Source: Acidobacteriota bacterium
GTDB taxonomy: Bacteria; Acidobacteriota; Terriglobia; Terriglobales; Acidobacteriaceae
Reading direction: 5' to 3'
Assembly: GCA_013289685.1 (NCBI GenBank)
Contig: JABCZL010000008.1
Span: forward strand, 248,001-312,000
DNA: 64,000 nt
Both the position numbers and the translations under genes were made by a program. Below, piece by piece: positions 17,993-28,220 of the stretch (position 1 is its first letter; each line of letters begins with the position of its first letter). The notes below the pieces were generated by a model. It had not been told where the DNA came from, ran no database searches, and saw nothing but the letters and a program-made list of their open reading frames with translations.

Positions 17993-18877
17993 CTACCCCA
18001 CCCAGTCCACTCGCGCTTCCGGCCCGATAATCCCCGCCTTGTGCCCCATATCGAGCAGCCGGCGGACAGCTTCGCGCCCGTCGGGGCCGTAGTCGAGTGT
18101 GCGCTCGTTCACATACATGCCGATGAACTTATCGGCCGATTGTGTATCGAGATCGCGGGCGAACTGCATGGCGTACGACAGCGCTTCTTCGCGGTGATCA
18201 AGCCCATACTGGATGCTCTCGCGCAACGCGGTAGAAACTAGAGGCATCAGTTCCGGGCCGAGCGCCCGCCGAATCGCATTACCTCCCAGGGGCAAAGGCA
18301 GGCCCGTCACCTTCTGCCACCACCGGCCGAGATCCACAATGCGGTGCAGGCCCAACTTGTCGAAGGTCAACTGTCCTTCGTGAATGATCAACCCAGCTTC
18401 GAATTTCCCCTCGAGCACCTGCGGGATGATCTGGTCGAACGGCACAACCTCGGTTTCCACTCCCGGAGCAAACAGATGCAGCGCCAGATAAGCCGTGGTG
18501 AGCGTGCCCGGCACAGCGATGCGCTTGGTCTTGACTTCGCTGGCGGTGAACGGGCGCGGCGAAACGATCATCGGCCCGTAGCCCTCGCCCACGCTGCCGC
18601 CGCAGGCCATCAGCGCGTATTTATCCTGCACGTACGGATAAGCGTGAAACGAAATTGCGCTGACGTCATAAACGCCTTCGCGCGCCTTCTGGTTCAGCGT
18701 CTCGATATCGCACAGCGTGTGGCTGAAGCGCAGGCCCGGCGTGCGCACCTTGTTCGTGGCCAGGCCGTAGAACATGAAGGCGTCGTCGGAATCCGGGCTG
18801 TGAGCCACCGTAATCTCGCGTACCTGACCGGAGGCATTGCCTCCCGGCGCTTTGGATGTTTCGGATACTACAGTCAT
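17993..18877 (-). CDS. mqnD: 1,4-dihydroxy-6-naphthoate synthase
   Basis: MqnD converts cyclic dehypoxanthine futalosine to 1,4-dihydroxy-6-naphthoate in the futalosine route to menaquinone. The 294-residue protein has the periplasmic-binding-protein-like fold and family signatures: ITVAHSPDSDDAFMFYGLA near the start, GVYDVSAISFHAYPYV, GPMIVSP, KRIAVPGTLTTAYLALHL and LIIHEGQLTF, and LPLPLGGNAIRR. The first ~20 residues are a non-conserved extension. GGAG precedes the ATG. mqnA and mqnC lie elsewhere in the window, while mqnB was not seen. Confidence 0.93.
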   Translation of the reverse strand: MTVVSETSKAPGGNASGQVREITVAHSPDSDDAFMFYGLATNKVRTPGLRFSHTLCDIETLNQKAREGVYDVSAISFHAYPYVQDKYALMACGGSVGEGYGPMIVSPRPFTASEVKTKRIAVPGTLTTAYLALHLFAPGVETEVVPFDQIIPQVLEGKFEAGLIIHEGQLTFDKLGLHRIVDLGRWWQKVTGLPLPLGGNAIRRALGPELMPLVSTALRESIQYGLDHREEALSYAMQFARDLDTQSADKFIGMYVNERTLDYGPDGREAVRRLLDMGHKAGIIGPEARVDWVG

Positions 18878-18905
18878 TATGAACTCCAGAAATCTACGGC
18901 TGGAC

Positions 18906-19493
18906 TTACTGCTGCACTGCGCCCCGCCGAAAGCGCGTGGCGATGGCCGCGGCCAACATCACCTTGATAATCTCCGCCGCAACGAACCAGTACACGCCGA
19001 AATATGCGGCCTTGGCCAGTGAATGCGTGTACAGGTAAAGCCCTGTCAATCCGACCACAAAAAGCAAGATCTCAGCTAGCAATCCGGCCACCGCCGCGCG
19101 CCAGAAACTCTTCGTCCCGCGCTCAAAAACATAACCAGCCAGGAAAGCGACGAACGGATACACCATCAGAAATCCACCGGTGGGCCCGAGAAGATGCGCG
19201 ATTCCAACCAGACCAGTAGCACTCGGACTGAAAACTGGCAATCCGACCGCCCCTTCAACCAAATAAAGCGCCAGCGCCGCAAAGCCGCGCCGGCTGCCCA
19301 GCACCATCCCGACCAGCAGAACGCCCATGTTCTGTACCGTCAGCGGAACCGGCGTAAGCGGCATCAACGGAATCGTAATTCGCGCGCACAACGCTACCAC
19401 CAGGCTCGCGCCCACCACGAGCGCAACCTGCCGCGAAGCCTCAAGGGCCCGGTCCTGCGAACTTCCTAAAGTTTGAATTGCCGGCTTTGCCAT
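18906..19493 (-). CDS. bioY: Biotin transporter substrate-binding subunit BioY
   Basis: BioY is the biotin-binding S component of an ECF-type importer in the inner membrane. The protein is about 195 residues with six predicted helices. Characteristic segments are ARITIPLMPLTPVPLTVQNMGVLLVGMVLGSRRGFAALALYLVEGAVGLPVFS and LLGPTGGFLMVYPFVAFLAGYV. The ATG at 19493 follows a clear GGGAGGT ribosome site and begins MAKPAIQTL; a longer frame upstream is not used. No ECF ATPase (bioM) or T component (bioN) is nearby, so BioY probably shares a module or works alone. Confidence 0.93.
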   Translation of the reverse strand: MAKPAIQTLGSSQDRALEASRQVALVVGASLVVALCARITIPLMPLTPVPLTVQNMGVLLVGMVLGSRRGFAALALYLVEGAVGLPVFSPSATGLVGIAHLLGPTGGFLMVYPFVAFLAGYVFERGTKSFWRAAVAGLLAEILLFVVGLTGLYLYTHSLAKAAYFGVYWFVAAEIIKVMLAAAIATRFRRGAVQQ

Positions 19494-19524
19494 CAACTGG
19501 ACCTCCCGATCGCAACTGCAACTT

Positions 19525-19686
19525 TCAGCGCTGCTCTGTCTGGCGGTGGCGCTCCGCTTCACTCAGCGGTCCGTCATGCGAAGCGTGCGCTTTCTGCAGA
19601 TGCCGCCGCAAGTGCACGTACAGGGCGATGGCCACGCACACTACCACCAGCGTGCTTACGCCCAGGATCAGAAACCACCAGATCAT
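19525..19686 (-). CDS. 53-residue single-pass membrane protein
   Basis: A very short gene: ATG at 19686, stop at 19525-19527. The product begins MIWWFLILGVSTLVVVCVAI, a single transmembrane helix, followed by a basic, polar tail (LYVHLRRHLQKAHASHDGPLSEAERHRQTEQR in two parts). The composition (hydrophobic helix, positive-inside flank) and the tight position 31 bases upstream of bioY argue for a real gene, probably in the same transcript. Function unknown. Confidence 0.65.
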   Translation of the reverse strand: MIWWFLILGVSTLVVVCVAIALYVHLRRHLQKAHASHDGPLSEAERHRQTEQR

Positions 19687-19780
19687 CCGCACAGCCGTCT
19701 AGGATAACAGATGCGGTCGCGCAGGAACTGATTGCGCTCACAGGAAATTAGCCTAACGACGAGGATTTCACCGAGGCCCT

Positions 19781-19812
19781 GTCATCCTGAGCGAAGCGAA
19801 GGACCTATGTAG
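19781..19812. repeat. GTCATCCTGAGCGAAGCGAAGGA repeat fragment
   Basis: GTCATCCTGAGCGAAGCGAA followed by GGACCTATG, matching one arm of the hairpin repeat at 4621-4742. It sits just downstream of the 19833-20294 gene. Confidence 0.8.
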
Positions 19813-19832
19813 TTTGCTGCGAGAGTGGCGCC

Positions 19833-20294
19833 CTAGCTCGCCTTCTGCTCGGCCCGCCTCTGGCGCAGCATCTCCACGCGCTTGACCATGAAGGTCAGGC
19901 GGTCCCGGCCCCACTTTGTGTGGGTGATGACTTTCTCGAGGTTGAGGAAGAAATGCGGGTCGCCCACTTTTTCTCGCAGTTCCTTGATGAAGGGATGGAT
20001 TTTGGCGAAGATGAGGAACATCTCGCCGCTCACGGACGGCTGCAGAAACAATTCTTCATTCAACGCGCCCAGCAGGACGAACGCCGCCGCCATGTTCCAA
20101 TATCCGGCGACCTGGCGAAACCAGTTGTTCTCCTGCGATCCCATCATGAAGGCGACTTTCATGACATCGTCCACGCTCTGGGGAAAAAATTCACTACCCC
20201 ACCAGTTGCGCGCCTTCCGCATCTCCGCCTCGCGGCGCAGATCGTAGAGTTCCAGAATCAAGTGGGCATCGGCAGTAGTCGGCTTCTTTGCCAT
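19833..20294 (-). CDS. Conserved-looking cytoplasmic protein of unknown function
   Basis: A 153-residue protein. The start at ATG 20294 (MAKKPTTADAH) is fixed by AGGAGG about 9 bases upstream; the frame extends further but not plausibly. The sequence is rich in aromatic residues and helical (RKARNWWGSEFFPQSVDDVMKV, NWFRQVAGYWNMAAAFVLLGALNEELFL, HPFIKELREKVGDPHFFLNLEKVI). No signal peptide. I do not recognise a named family. It is convergent with nothing and lies downstream of topA on the same strand. Confidence 0.8.
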   Translation of the reverse strand: MAKKPTTADAHLILELYDLRREAEMRKARNWWGSEFFPQSVDDVMKVAFMMGSQENNWFRQVAGYWNMAAAFVLLGALNEELFLQPSVSGEMFLIFAKIHPFIKELREKVGDPHFFLNLEKVITHTKWGRDRLTFMVKRVEMLRQRRAEQKAS

Positions 20295-20408
20295 TTGAAT
20301 AATCCTCCTGGGCTGTAGAAAGCTACGAGCAAACGGTGGAGAAAGAGAAATGGAATTGTATCCCACGCGGTCCTACCGCGTGTTCGACAACTAGATTACA
20401 TCATCAGT

Positions 20409-22904
<2,496 letters not shown>

Positions 22905-22978
22905 TGTATCCTCAATTTCCTTGCGCTCCGTTTTCGAAGCTAGCACGAATAGGCGGAAAGCAACAAGTTACGGGAAGA

Positions 22979-23013
22979 AAGCTCTTGGCTTTTGGCTCTT
23001 TGCTCTTGGCTCA
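22979..23013. repeat. GCTCTTGGCTTTTGGCTC arm, left of four-helix-bundle gene
   Basis: Reiterated GCTCTTGGC/TTTTGGCTC units, inverted relative to the arm at 23405-23441. The two arms bracket the gene 23020-23385. Confidence 0.8.
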
Positions 23014-23019
23014 AAACCA

Positions 23020-23385
23020 CTATGCCGCCGAGGGATTCCTTACTTTTGACGAGAGCGCTGACAGCATCCTCATGATCCTCTCAAGATTTGCGTTCAGCTC
23101 GGAGTGTTCTTCGTTGTTCACGAAGCCCAAGTCCCTTGCGAGCAACAGATGATAGGAAAGTTCAGCACCTGACCCCATCGCGATCTGGACGAATCGTCCC
23201 ATCTCCCCGTCGGATCGTCTGCCGCAACCTTCGGCCAAGTTCGCCGGAATGGAAGCCGACGCACGTCGAATCTGACTGGTCAAACCGAAGCGTTCTTCCT
23301 TCGGAAACGCCTGCGTGACCCTGTAGACGGAGAGCGTTAACCTGTGGGCTTCGTCCCAAACGCGCAAGTCCTTGTAGTTCCTCAT
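23020..23385 (-). CDS. Four-helix-bundle protein (S23 / 23S rRNA intervening-sequence type)
   Basis: A 121-residue helical protein starting MRNYKDLRVWDEAHRLTL and containing FPKEERFGLTSQIRRASASIPANLAEGCGRRSDGEMGRFVQIAMGSGAELSYHLLLARDLGF, the hallmark of the S23/IVP (bAvd-like) family. Relatives form barrel pentamers and are found in rRNA intervening sequences, beside diversity-generating retroelements, or alone. No reverse transcriptase or rRNA is in this window. It lies between dprA and topA, with inverted GCTCTTGGC-type repeats on both sides, which suggests it arrived as a cassette. Function unknown. Confidence 0.9.
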   Translation of the reverse strand: MRNYKDLRVWDEAHRLTLSVYRVTQAFPKEERFGLTSQIRRASASIPANLAEGCGRRSDGEMGRFVQIAMGSGAELSYHLLLARDLGFVNNEEHSELNANLERIMRMLSALSSKVRNPSAA

Positions 23386-23404
23386 CGCCCCCCCAGTACC
23401 ACTC

Positions 23405-23441
23405 GATTCAAGCCAAGAGCCAAGAGCCAAGAGCCAAAAGC
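23405..23441. repeat. GCCAAGAGCCAAGAGCC arm, right of four-helix-bundle gene
   Basis: GATTCAAGCCAAGAGCC units reiterated three times and then AAAAGCTAG. The same GATTCAAGCC junction begins the right arm at ~13110. Confidence 0.8.
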
Positions 23442-24661
23442 TAGAAGCTTTTCACAAAATTCTTCCCCGGCATCTGCCTCACCTTGCCCGCCAGTTCCAA
23501 CTCAAACAGCGCGGCAAAGATTTCGGAAGACGACAATTCGTTCTCCAGCTTTTCGACAATTTCGTCGATGTGCGTGGTCTCGTCGGCTTTCAGCAGGCTC
23601 AGGATTCGCTTTTCGTGAGGAGGGAGCCCTTCGTCCGGGAATAGAGATGCGGACGACGAGCCTGGGGATTCAGGCGAGGCGGGCGGAGTCAATGCAAGTC
23701 GTACTTCTGTCGGGAGATCTTCCCACACGTCTTCCCAGGTTGCCACCAGCTTGGCGCCCTGTTTAATGAGTGTGTTCGGTCCCCAGGAATTCTTGTTGGT
23801 GACGTTGCCGGGCACGGCGAAAACGTCGCGATTCTGCTCCAGCGCGCAGCGCGCCGTGATGCGCGTGCCGGAATATTCGGCGGCTTCGACCACCAGCACG
23901 CCCACCGACATGCCACTGATAATCCGGTTGCGAATGGGAAAATTTTGCGGCGCGGCAAACGTTCCCAGCGGAAACTCGGAGATCAGCGCGCCCCCCAGAG
24001 CCAGAATCTGTTCCGCAAGCCGCGAGTTCTCCTTGGGATAGATCACGTCAACGCCCGTGCCAAACACCGCGACCGTCTTGCCTTTCGCGGAGATCGCCCC
24101 GCGATGGCTGGAGGTGTCGATGCCCCGCGCCATGCCACTAATAATGACCAATCCCTGCGCCGCCAGATCGCAAGCCAGCCGCTCGGCCATGCCCGTGCCA
24201 TACACCGTGGGATGGCGCGTTCCCACCATGGCAATGCCAGGCCTGGTCAGCACCTCGGGATTACCGCGCACCCGAAGAATCAGCGGCGGATCATAGATTT
24301 CCTTCAGACGCGGCGGGTACGCGGGGTCGTCCATCGAGACCATCGTCACGCCGGCCGCGGCGGCCTGCGCAATCTCTTCCCGCGCCAGTTCCGCCGATTT
24401 GCCCGTGGCCAGCGATTGGGCGGAAACGGCTTGAATTCCCGTGCTCTCGAGTTCGGTCAACGACGCCCGGAATACGGCCTCGGCCGATCCAAAGTGCTCG
24501 ACCAGTTTGCGCGCCTTGGTCGGCCCCAGGCCGGGGGTCAGCGAGATCGACAGCCATTCCAGCAGATGAGTTGCGGCCGGGGATACTGCGGTGTTGGACA
24601 AAAATGCACTCCGAGCGGACTGTACTGAGCCGGGAAGAACCGTGTCAAGGTCATGCGTCAC
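23441..24661 (-). CDS. dprA: DNA-processing protein DprA
   Basis: DprA binds incoming single-stranded DNA during natural transformation and loads RecA. The 406-residue protein has an N-terminal helix-hairpin-helix region (LTPGLGPTKARKLVEHFG). The Rossmann core contains AMVGTRHPTVYGTGMAERLA, IISGMARGIDTSSHRGAI, VAVFGTGVDVIYPKEN and FPIRNRIISGMS, and a C-terminal winged-helix segment (ILSLLKADETTHIDEIVEKL) follows. The start is a GTG at 24661, divergent from mqnA, and the two promoters must overlap within a few tens of bases. An additional ~25 residues precede the conserved start, so the true start may be internal. Confidence 0.94.
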   Translation of the reverse strand: MTHDLDTVLPGSVQSARSAFLSNTAVSPAATHLLEWLSISLTPGLGPTKARKLVEHFGSAEAVFRASLTELESTGIQAVSAQSLATGKSAELAREEIAQAAAAGVTMVSMDDPAYPPRLKEIYDPPLILRVRGNPEVLTRPGIAMVGTRHPTVYGTGMAERLACDLAAQGLVIISGMARGIDTSSHRGAISAKGKTVAVFGTGVDVIYPKENSRLAEQILALGGALISEFPLGTFAAPQNFPIRNRIISGMSVGVLVVEAAEYSGTRITARCALEQNRDVFAVPGNVTNKNSWGPNTLIKQGAKLVATWEDVWEDLPTEVRLALTPPASPESPGSSSASLFPDEGLPPHEKRILSLLKADETTHIDEIVEKLENELSSSEIFAALFELELAGKVRQMPGKNFVKSF

Positions 24662-24688
24662 AATGGGTTTGATAAACTTGTGGAAAGA

Positions 24689-25549
24689 ATGAGACGTTTA
24701 CGTATTTCCGCCATTTCCTACCTGAATACCGCCCCCCTGATGTGGGATTTCGAGCATGCCGGGCTAAAACACGGGGTGGAGCAGAAGGCTAGCCGCGACT
24801 TCGACATTTCTTACACCCTGCCCTCGTCGTGCGCCCGGTCGCTGGCCGACGGAACGGCCGACATCGGCATCATTCCCGCCGCGGCCTATGCCGAAATCCC
24901 GGGATTACAGGTACTGCCCGAAGTCGCGATCGCCTCACGGCGGGCGGTACGTTCCATCCTCCTGGTCAGCAAGGTTCCCATCGAAAACGTCCGCACCGTA
25001 GCCCTGGATACTTCTTCCATGACCTCGGTGGCGCTTACAAAAATTCTGTTCGAGAAGTGGCTGGGCGGCGGAAGGACATTCACTGCGATGCCGCCCGATG
25101 TCGACGCCATGCTGGCCAGTCACGATGCCGCCTTGCTCATTGGAGATCCTGCGCTGAAGGTTGATCGCCTCCGCTACCATACGCTCGACCTGGCGGAAGA
25201 ATGGATTCGCCATACCGGCAAGCCCTTTGTCTTCGCCTTCTGGGCCGTGCGCAGCGACGCCCTGCGCGAGGCTCCCCCGTCGCTCGACCTGCCATCAGTG
25301 TTTCAGAATTCGCGCGACCACGGTCTGGAACCCGCCAGCATGACCCAGATCGCCCGCGAATGGGCGCCCCGCCTGGACATCAGCGACGCCGAGGTGCGGA
25401 ATTACCTCACCCAGAACATTCATTACCAGCTCGACGCCGGGTGCCTGGAGGGATTGCGATTGTTCTACCAGTACGCAGCCGAGATCGGCGCCCTGCCGCC
25501 AGCGCCGGAACTACAGTTCGTAGACGCGTCCAAGGCCGTGGCGTTGTAG
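24689..25549 (+). CDS. mqnA: Chorismate dehydratase (futalosine pathway)
   Basis: MqnA dehydrates chorismate to 3-[(1-carboxyvinyl)oxy]benzoate, the entry step of the futalosine menaquinone route. The 286-residue protein has the MqnA fold and signatures: RISAISYLNTAPLMWDF at the start, LPSSCARSLADGTADIGIIPAAAYAEI, VALDTSSMTSVALTKILFEKW, ALLIGDPAL and YHTLDLAEEW. Start ATG 24689 (MRRLRIS) is preferred over ATG 24653, which would overlap the divergent dprA start. Related to, but distinct from, the MqnD protein at 18 kb. Confidence 0.93.
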   Translation: MRRLRISAISYLNTAPLMWDFEHAGLKHGVEQKASRDFDISYTLPSSCARSLADGTADIGIIPAAAYAEIPGLQVLPEVAIASRRAVRSILLVSKVPIENVRTVALDTSSMTSVALTKILFEKWLGGGRTFTAMPPDVDAMLASHDAALLIGDPALKVDRLRYHTLDLAEEWIRHTGKPFVFAFWAVRSDALREAPPSLDLPSVFQNSRDHGLEPASMTQIAREWAPRLDISDAEVRNYLTQNIHYQLDAGCLEGLRLFYQYAAEIGALPPAPELQFVDASKAVAL

Positions 25550-25722
25550 CGCGTGTCTGCTTTACGTACAAAGTTAATCAGTTCTCTTCTCTGAAGGCCG
25601 ATTATCGAGTCCGGATCGTCGTCCACAGTGCCCTTTCCCGGGCCGGAAACCTGGCAGCAATGATCGGCGTCGAAAGGACACGGCTTCAGAGGCTGCGGAA
25701 AAACTCACGATGCTGTCTTGTC

Positions 25723-25750
25723 TTGAAAGGGCGCGGCTTCAAGCCGCGCC
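25723..25750. repeat. REP-like palindrome GGGCGCGGCTTCAAGCCGCGCC
   Basis: The inverse of the palindrome at 1750-1776, including the TTGAAAGG flank. It is part of the 770-base gap 25550-26321, which contains this palindrome, the MITE-like copy and a GGGTGCCCCATCC-type unit but no supportable gene. Confidence 0.7.
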
Positions 25751-25780
25751 GTAAGTCGAAACGAATCAATGCCGGCTTTA

Positions 25781-25920
25781 CAGTTTGCTGAAAAACTCGG
25801 ATTTGTCGGTGCTACCGTGGAAGAGCGGCCCTTTAGGGCCGCGTAAGCCGTTGAAAATTAATCTGGGCTTCAGCCCTCGTCGTCGTTCTTCTTCGACCAA
25901 CTGAGTTTTTCAGCAGACTG
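25781..25920. repeat. MITE-like repeat, copy 2 (140 bp)
   Basis: Same ends and interior as 835-976. It is flanked on both sides by TTTA (25777-25780 and 25921-25924). The flanks GCCGGCTTTA and TTTAGCCGCTGAGG would rejoin to a GCCGGCTTTAGCCGCTG palindrome, which suggests insertion into an older REP-like sequence with a 4-bp duplication. Confidence 0.85.
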
Positions 25921-26165
25921 TTTAGCCGCTGAGGCAATTCATGTTTCAAGCCGCCTCAACTCCCAAGATCTGTGCGGTATCGGCTACTCCACAATATGCC
26001 TCAGAATGCATAGGCCGTCGAGTCGATAACCGAAAGGCGTCAGCGCCGGCAGCATCGCGCCATCGGTTGCCACGGGATGAAAATCGCGCCCAGTTCGGTC
26101 ATCTCCGAGCCTGCGCTTGGGAGGATTCCCTGCGGTGAAACCCGGCGCTGCTGGCGGCATCTCTG

Positions 26166-26200
26166 CCCACCCTTGCAAAAAGCGCAAGGATGGGGCACCC
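26166..26200. repeat. CCCACCCTT..AAGGATGGGGCACCC repeat
   Basis: A short hairpin copy of the GGGTGCCCCATCC family: CCCACCCTTGCAAAAAGCGC followed by AAGGATGGGGCACCC. Confidence 0.75.
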
Positions 26201-26321
26201 TCAGTTTTTATGGTTTCCGAGGAAAGGCTGGCCAGCCGCCATTCTTCAGTTACATTTTTTGCAAGAATCAGCCGAGACGTCATTCTTTATTCGCGTCATC
26301 CCAATCGCGCGAGGAGGTCTC

Positions 26322-26804
26322 ATGCGATATGCCATCGCTCTCGCTTTGTTTTTCTGTCTCTGCGTCCCATCAGCGTTCAATCAGGCCGCGTCCACTCAAG
26401 CGCAACAATCAACGGCGGCGACGGGCGTCCAAGGCGACACCAGCGCGATCGAGGCCATTGAAGCCGACTTGCTCAAGAGCGAAGCGTCCACCAACATTGC
26501 TTTTATGGAGCGGACGTTGGCGGACGACTATGTGAACCTCCTGCCCAGCGCACCTGGTCCCGGCAAGAAAGAGATCATCGAGGGTATGAAGCCGCATGCC
26601 GGCCAGGCGCCGCCTTATTCGGTCGAGATGCACGACTTGCATGTGTACCTGCTGGGAGACACCGCGGTCGCGGTTTTCGTGAAAACCTATACGGGGAAAG
26701 AGAATGGCAACATGGCCAACGAAGACCTAACTCATGTCTTCGCAAGAGACCATGGGATCTGGAAGCTGAAAATCTCCCGGGCCAGCGGATGTCAGATGAA
26801 TTAA
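26322..26804 (+). CDS. Secreted NTF2-like (DUF4440/SnoaL-type) protein
   Basis: A 160-residue protein with a signal peptide (MRYAIALALFFCLCVPSAFN). After a Gln/Ala-rich stretch comes a cone-fold domain: IEAIEADLLKSEASTNIAFMERTLADDYVNLLPSAPGPGKKEIIEGMK, then MHDLHVYLLGDTAVAVFVKTY and DLTHVFARDHGIWKLKIS. This matches the DUF4440 pattern of small exported NTF2-like proteins; the ligand or activity is unknown. The start is fixed by GAGGAGGT 6 bases upstream of ATG 26322. The frame stays open further upstream through repeat sequence, which should not be included. Confidence 0.85.
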   Translation: MRYAIALALFFCLCVPSAFNQAASTQAQQSTAATGVQGDTSAIEAIEADLLKSEASTNIAFMERTLADDYVNLLPSAPGPGKKEIIEGMKPHAGQAPPYSVEMHDLHVYLLGDTAVAVFVKTYTGKENGNMANEDLTHVFARDHGIWKLKISRASGCQMN

Positions 26805-26882
26805 GTACGGGCTGCGCTACAAGCTACTGCGTGAACTTGAACACCGCGGGTGGCGCACCATTTTTACGCGAGCATAAATCCT

Positions 26883-26921
26883 GGGTTGCCCATCCTTTCG
26901 CGCTTTTTGCGAAAGGGTGGG
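26883..26921. repeat. GGGTTGCCCATCC..AAAGGGTGG repeat
   Basis: Another GGGTGCCCCATCC-family copy (GGGTTGCCCATCCTTTCGCG, then CTTTTTGCGAAAGGGTGG). The rest of the 317-base gap 26805-27121 holds CTCAAGATTTTG units at 27060-27102, the left flank of the IS element, and no gene. Confidence 0.75.
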
Positions 26922-27121
26922 ATTCGCGAGAGACTCCCCCTCGGGTTTTCCACAACCCAATGTGACATCTGACCTTGACCCCAAAACTCAAACAGCAGAT
27001 CATGGTCAAGGCGGAGGCGGTGCCCGCAGAAATCCCGAGCCAGACTCTAACTCCTTTGTTCTCAAGATTTTGACCTCTAAACCCTTGGGGCTCAAGATTT
27101 TGCAGACCATTTTTGCAAACC

Positions 27122-27147
27122 GGTAATAAACTAGTTGACACACATGT
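27122..27147 (+). repeat. IS1595 element left terminal inverted repeat
   Basis: 26 bp starting GGTAATAAACTAGTTGAC, paired with 29276-29301 in inverse orientation. Preceded by TGCAAACC (27114-27121), one copy of the target duplication. Confidence 0.92.
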
Positions 27148-27163
27148 GCGCTTCTGGTATCGT
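27135..27163 (+). promoter_or_regulatory. Probable transposase promoter
   Basis: TTGACA at 27135-27140, a 17-base spacer, then TATCGT at 27158-27163. The -35 lies inside the left inverted repeat, so transposase expression and end recognition would compete. The transposase ATG follows 7 bases after the -10, which would leave little or no leader. Confidence 0.55.
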
Positions 27164-27170
27164 TTTCTGT

Positions 27171-28220
27171 ATGGACGCACCGAACAGCCTTCCCGAGCCG
27201 AAAACGCTCCAAGAAGCGATTACATACTTTGCCGATCCTGACCGGGCTTTCCAGTTTGCCAAGGGCCTTCGCTGGCCGGATGGAAACGTGGTCTGCCCGC
27301 GCTGCGGAGTCGCTAAAAACTCGTTCATCAAAACGCGCCGCCTGTGGTTCTGCTACGCCTGCAAGAAGCAGTTCACGGTCAAGGTTAAGACGATCATGGA
27401 AGATTCGCCTATCGGTCTTGACAAGTGGATGACGGCGTTTTGGCTGCTGGCCAATGCCAAGAATGGAATCAGTTCGCATGAACTGGGCCGCGCTCTGGGA
27501 GTAACGCAAACGACGGCATGGTTCATGCTTCAGCGGATTCGTGAGGTTATGAAGGGCCGCAAGTTTGGTAATACGACCAAGATCGGCGGATCGGGTAGCG
27601 AAGTCGAGGCGGACGAAACCTTCGTCGGCGGGAAGGTTCGCAATATGCATAAGGCGCGTCGGCAACGATTCGTGAAAGAGGAAGGATTCGCTGGAGCCGC
27701 AACGGGAAAGACTGTGGTGCATGGGATGCTTGACCGGAATCTGCGTCAGGTCCGTGCTCAGGTTGTGCCGAATGTGAAGCGCGAAACGCTGCAAAATATT
27801 CTTCTGAAAAATATCAAATACGGCACCAAGGTCTATACCGATGACGCCGTAGCTTACACGCGAGACATGAACTGGCGATTCGTGCATGATTTCGTGAACA
27901 AGACTGAAAGTTATGTAAAGGGCCGCGTGCATGTGAACGGCATGGAAAATTTCTGGTCGCTGCTCAAGAGAGCACTGCGCGGAACCTACGTTGCTGTTGA
28001 GCCGTTCCATCTTTCACGCTACGTTGACGAACAGGTTTTTCGGTACAACAACCGCAAAGACGAGGAAGGCCGAAAGATCACCGATGCAGAGCGTTTTGCC
28101 ACGGTCATGTCGGACGTTCTCGGCCATCGTCTCACCTATAGCGATCTCACGGGCAAGAGTGACTCGCCACATCACGCGCCGACAGGGACGGGGACGGCGC
28201 AAGTCAAAGAACCGCTCTAA
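27171..28220 (+). CDS. IS1595-family (ISXO2-like) transposase
   Basis: A 349-residue DDE transposase. An N-terminal zinc ribbon (C42-x2-C45 in VVCPRCG and C61-x2-C64 in FCYACKKQF) precedes a helix-turn-helix-like segment (GISSHELGRALGVTQTTAWFMLQRIREVM). The catalytic DDE_Tnp_IS1595 core follows with D148 in EADETFVGGK, D224 or D225 in VYTDDAVAY, and E259 (or N256) in VNGMENFWSLLKR. The frame is intact, so the element may be active. ATG 27171 is preferred because an in-frame TTG at 27135 is the promoter -35 box. Its stop codon overlaps that of the convergent 50-residue gene. Confidence 0.93.
   Translation: MDAPNSLPEPKTLQEAITYFADPDRAFQFAKGLRWPDGNVVCPRCGVAKNSFIKTRRLWFCYACKKQFTVKVKTIMEDSPIGLDKWMTAFWLLANAKNGISSHELGRALGVTQTTAWFMLQRIREVMKGRKFGNTTKIGGSGSEVEADETFVGGKVRNMHKARRQRFVKEEGFAGAATGKTVVHGMLDRNLRQVRAQVVPNVKRETLQNILLKNIKYGTKVYTDDAVAYTRDMNWRFVHDFVNKTESYVKGRVHVNGMENFWSLLKRALRGTYVAVEPFHLSRYVDEQVFRYNNRKDEEGRKITDAERFATVMSDVLGHRLTYSDLTGKSDSPHHAPTGTGTAQVKEPL

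Noticed and set aside
22979-23441. Possible diversity-generating retroelement around the S23-type gene
   Set aside because: No reverse transcriptase, template repeat or variable repeat was found nearby.
25984-26283. 99-residue minus-strand frame upstream of the NTF2-like gene
   Set aside because: Part is made of the GGGTGCCCCATCC repeat; the C-terminal half looks slightly protein-like but has no recognisable family.
27006-28010. 334-residue frame antisense to the transposase
   Set aside because: A shadow of the DDE transposase: no motif of its own, and it crosses the element's inverted repeat.
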